This document shows, piece by piece, positions 61,451 through 64,000 of a stretch of DNA of 64,000 bases. The stretch comes from Tropicibacter sp. Alg240-R139 (GTDB lineage: Bacteria; Pseudomonadota; Alphaproteobacteria; Rhodobacterales; Rhodobacteraceae). The stretch spans positions 18 to 64,017 of the forward strand of contig NZ_UNRA01000009.1 in assembly GCF_900537075.1 (NCBI RefSeq), given 5' to 3'. The first letter of the stretch is position 1; each line of letters begins with the position of its first letter. Under the pieces are notes generated by a model. It had not been told where the DNA came from and searched no databases. It was given only the letters and a program-made list of their open reading frames with translations. Made by a program: the position numbers and the translations under genes.

Positions 61451-64000
61451 CTATGCTACTTCGGTTTTGCGTATCGCAATTCTCTGGCGAACGTCTCCTC
61501 TTTGCTTTGCTGCTGCTTCTGCGTGGCGCTGCCGAACGTGGCCATAGCCGCGGATCTGGTCGGGCAAGGACAACAACTCGGCCACCTCGGTCGCAGTACC
61601 CGCTGTGGCATGATCCAGTGCAAATTCGATATCCGCCTCATAATCTGCCAAAATCCGGCGCGCCAGCGCAGCCTCGTCACTGTTGCGGAACGGGTCAAGG
61701 CGGGTGCCGCGCAATCCCCGGAACCGATTCATCAGGGCAAAGAAGCGCATCGCGGTTTTGCCTTTGACCGGCCCTTTGACCGGTTGGCCGGTTTTGGGAT
61801 CCGTGCCGCCATAGGGCCAGGCCCCAAAATGAAAGGTCAGTTCCATGTCGCCTTCGAATGCGGCTTCGAGCGAGGCTTTGAAATCGGGCTTGCAGTAAAG
61901 GCGCGCGACTTCCCATTCGTCCTTGACGGCCAACAGCTTGTAGTACCCTCGGGCAACAGCCATGACCGACGCAGTGCTTAATCCGGCATCGCGAACACGG
62001 GCCACCATGGCGGAATAACGATCGGCCAGATCTTGCCCCTGATAGTCGACAAGTTCACCCACCCGATGCGCAACGACATCCTCGATGCTTTGTTCGCGGC
62101 GGTCGTCCAGCAGCACGGGCGCCTGAGGTCCCAACATGCGGTCAACGGTTTCGGGCTCGGCAATAGCAAGACGTCCAAGCGCGAAGGCGCGTTTGTTTTT
62201 CTCGGCCGCAACCCTGTTCAGATCAATCGCCCGGTGCAGCGCCTCAAGCGACAGCGGAACACCGCCCTGCTGCCACGCCGCACCCAAAAGCAGCATGTTG
62301 GCAAAGACCTGATCGCCCATCAGCTTGGCGGCCAGTGTCTGAGCGTCCAGAGCTACGACATCATCACCCAGCATGCGGGTCAGGCGTTCGACTTGTTCGT
62401 CCCCGCTTAGGGTCCAGTCCGGGTTTTGCGAGAATTCGGATGTGGGAACCACCGTGGTGTCCGTGACGGCCACCGAATTGCCCGGTGTCAGTTTGGACAG
62501 CGCCTCGTCCCCGGCGGCCACCACCAGATCACAGCCGATCATGGCGTTTGCTTCGCCCGCCGCGATCCGGGTTGCGCGCATTTGTTCGGGCGCGGTCGCG
62601 ATCTTGATGTGGGAATGCACCGCGCCGTATTTCTGGGCCAGACCGGTGATGTCCAGGTTCGAGGAATAATACCCATCGGCATGGGCCGCGACCGCCAGCG
62701 TCTGACCCACGGTCACGACCCCCGCGCCGCCGATGCCGGACACAAGGATCGACCAGGACCCGTCGATCGGACGCGCTGCAGGCATCGGCAGGTGGCTGTC
62801 ATCAATGGTGACGTCGCTTGCCTTGGCTTTGCGGGGCTGTGCGCCACTTATGGTCACAAAGCTGGGGCAAAACCCTTCGACACAGGAAAAATCCTTGTTG
62901 CACGAGGATTGGTTGATCTGCCGCTTGCGGCCAAATTCGGTTTCCAGCGGTTCGATAGCCATGCAGCCCGAAACGGTTGAGCAATCGCCGCAGCCTTCGC
63001 AAACCGCAGGGTTGATAAAGGCGCGTTTGTCCGGGTCCACCCATTTGCCGCGCTTGCGCAGGCGGCGGCGCTCGGTCGCGCAGGGCTGGTCAAAGATCAG
63101 CACGGTCACGCCGGGAAGCTTGCGCAACTCGGCCTGCACCAATTCCAGTTCGGTCCGGGGGTGTACCGTGACGCCGTAGCCCAACGCCTTGCCGTTGAAT
63201 TTATCGGTCTCATCCGTCACCAAGGCGATGCGTTCGACACCCTCGGCCCGGATCTGTTCCACCATCTGTTCGGGGCTGATTTCGCCATCATGGGGCTGTC
63301 CGCCCGTCATCGAGACAAAGCCGTTGTGCAGCAGCTTGTAGGTCATCGGGGCCTTGGCGGCCACGGCGGCGCGGATCGCCATCAGGCCGGAATGGAAATA
63401 GGTGCCGTCGCCCATATTGGCAAAGACATGGGCCTCATCTGTGAACGGATACTGCCCCAGCCACATCGCGCCTTCGCCGCCCATGTGGCTGATCGAATTG
63501 GTCTTGGACAGATCACGAAACACCGCCATCGTGTGGCACCCGATCCCAGCCAAAGCGCGGCTGCCGTCGATCACCCGCGTTGACCGCCCATGGGGGCAGC
63601 CCGCGCAAAACGACGGCGGGCGGACCGCCCCACCGCCAATAGCCGGAGGCGCGTCGGGACGGTTGGGCAGTTGCAAGGCACTGTCGGGTGCCAGATCTTT
63701 TGCAGTGCGCACGATCACTTGCGACACAAGGTTGGGGGTGATCTCACCCACGCCCGGAAAGGCACATTCGCCTTCGTTGGCGGAATAGGGCCGACCCTGA
63801 TAGGTCTTGCCAACGATGCGCGGGGAAAGGTCCGAACCATAAAGCGCCGAGCGGATCTGATCTTCAAGCAGGGCGCGTTTTTCTTCGACCACGATGATCG
63901 TGTCCAGCCCTTGGGCAAACTCTTGCAGCACCACGTCATCCAGCGGCCAGACCATGCCGACCTTAAGCAGCCGGACAGGTATGTCCGCAATCGCTCCATC
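61451..64000 (-). CDS. Indolepyruvate-type 2-oxoacid ferredoxin oxidoreductase (partial, 5' end beyond window)
   Basis: At least 849 residues; the frame is open to the window edge, where GAIADIPVRLLKVGMVWPLDDV marks the family. It contains the thiamine-diphosphate domain (FCAGCPHGRSTRVIDGSRALAGIGCHTM, GDGTYFHSGL), an iron-sulphur segment CEGCGDCSTVSGCMAIEP with a second Cys group SSCNKDFSCVEGFCPSF, and a C-terminal gamma-type domain (GGAGVVTVGQTLAVAAHADGY). Fused enzymes of this kind oxidise aryl-pyruvates to acyl-CoA with ferredoxin. It may act after the island's transaminase, or independently. Confidence 0.92.
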   Translation of the reverse strand, partial: DGAIADIPVRLLKVGMVWPLDDVVLQEFAQGLDTIIVVEEKRALLEDQIRSALYGSDLSPRIVGKTYQGRPYSANEGECAFPGVGEITPNLVSQVIVRTAKDLAPDSALQLPNRPDAPPAIGGGAVRPPSFCAGCPHGRSTRVIDGSRALAGIGCHTMAVFRDLSKTNSISHMGGEGAMWLGQYPFTDEAHVFANMGDGTYFHSGLMAIRAAVAAKAPMTYKLLHNGFVSMTGGQPHDGEISPEQMVEQIRAEGVERIALVTDETDKFNGKALGYGVTVHPRTELELVQAELRKLPGVTVLIFDQPCATERRRLRKRGKWVDPDKRAFINPAVCEGCGDCSTVSGCMAIEPLETEFGRKRQINQSSCNKDFSCVEGFCPSFVTISGAQPRKAKASDVTIDDSHLPMPAARPIDGSWSILVSGIGGAGVVTVGQTLAVAAHADGYYSSNLDITGLAQKYGAVHSHIKIATAPEQMRATRIAAGEANAMIGCDLVVAAGDEALSKLTPGNSVAVTDTTVVPTSEFSQNPDWTLSGDEQVERLTRMLGDDVVALDAQTLAAKLMGDQVFANMLLLGAAWQQGGVPLSLEALHRAIDLNRVAAEKNKRAFALGRLAIAEPETVDRMLGPQAPVLLDDRREQSIEDVVAHRVGELVDYQGQDLADRYSAMVARVRDAGLSTASVMAVARGYYKLLAVKDEWEVARLYCKPDFKASLEAAFEGDMELTFHFGAWPYGGTDPKTGQPVKGPVKGKTAMRFFALMNRFRGLRGTRLDPFRNSDEAALARRILADYEADIEFALDHATAGTATEVAELLSLPDQIRGYGHVRQRHAEAAAKQRGDVRQRIAIRKTEVA

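Noticed and set aside
61393-61981. Plus-strand frames at the end of the window
   Set aside because: They overlap the 3' end of the ferredoxin oxidoreductase gene on the other strand and show no domain.

Overview
The window looks like a plasmid or chromid segment from a marine Rhodobacteraceae (Roseobacter-group) alphaproteobacterium. The reasons are a replication/partition module of the 'DnaA-like' type known from Roseobacter plasmids (a small initiator with a DnaA domain I-like C-terminus, plus parA/parB), a DUF1403-scpB pair, many insertion-sequence remnants, and catabolic islands typical of the group (hydroxyquinol, methylated amines, copper). The organism is inferred from gene content only. 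No rRNA, tRNA or CRISPR was seen.

Layout. 1-6,640 is a decayed accessory region: an IS3-family transposase tail, an aldehyde dehydrogenase pseudogene with a frameshift and an internal stop, an intact GlcD-like FAD oxidase, a truncated IS6 end, a nucleotidyltransferase-fold gene, a DUF2493 gene and a VirD4/TraG C-terminal remnant. 7,057-17,140 is one catabolic unit. A divergent TetR gene faces a nine-gene minus-strand operon: flavin monooxygenase, maleylacetate reductase, complete Liv-type ABC transporter (K-G-F-H-M), hydroxyquinol 1,2-dioxygenase and a BKACE-family enzyme. It would import and hydroxylate a phenolic compound, open hydroxyquinol, reduce maleylacetate to 3-oxoadipate and perhaps cleave that with acetyl-CoA. 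17,158-20,260 has an IclR-like fragment, a GcvA-like LysR gene, an EamA transporter and a LysR pseudogene.

20,408-25,479 is a periplasmic copper-handling cluster: a His-rich secreted protein, cytochrome c, CopC, CopD, a Tat-exported multicopper oxidase, a second cytochrome c, a Crp/Fnr regulator and a second His-rich secreted protein. A GMC oxidoreductase pseudogene follows, then a Xre/RES toxin-antitoxin pair with a long inverted-repeat operator.

27,537-34,493 is the plasmid backbone: parB, parA, three parS-like palindromes, iteron-like repeats, the DnaA-like initiator, a tyrosine recombinase, DUF1403, scpB and parDE.

34,743-60,914 is an island bounded by two different complete IS6-family elements. 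It has about 18 genes for uptake and demethylation of an N-methylated amine or betaine: Rieske oxygenase, polyamine-type ABC transporter, dimethylglycine/sarcosine dehydrogenase-like enzyme, GcvT-like aminomethyltransferase, two CrtI-fold FAD oxidoreductases, class III aminotransferase, SAM methyltransferase, PuuB-like amine oxidase, trimethylamine-dehydrogenase-like flavoprotein, MATE exporter and three BetI-like regulators. A shared palindrome built on TGAATG-N2-4-CATTCA recurs at its divergent promoters. Beyond the second IS6 lies a broken, diverged second copy of scpB-parD in the same orientation as the intact copy, so the island sits between two plasmid-backbone fragments. The window ends inside a 2-oxoacid (indolepyruvate-type) ferredoxin oxidoreductase gene.
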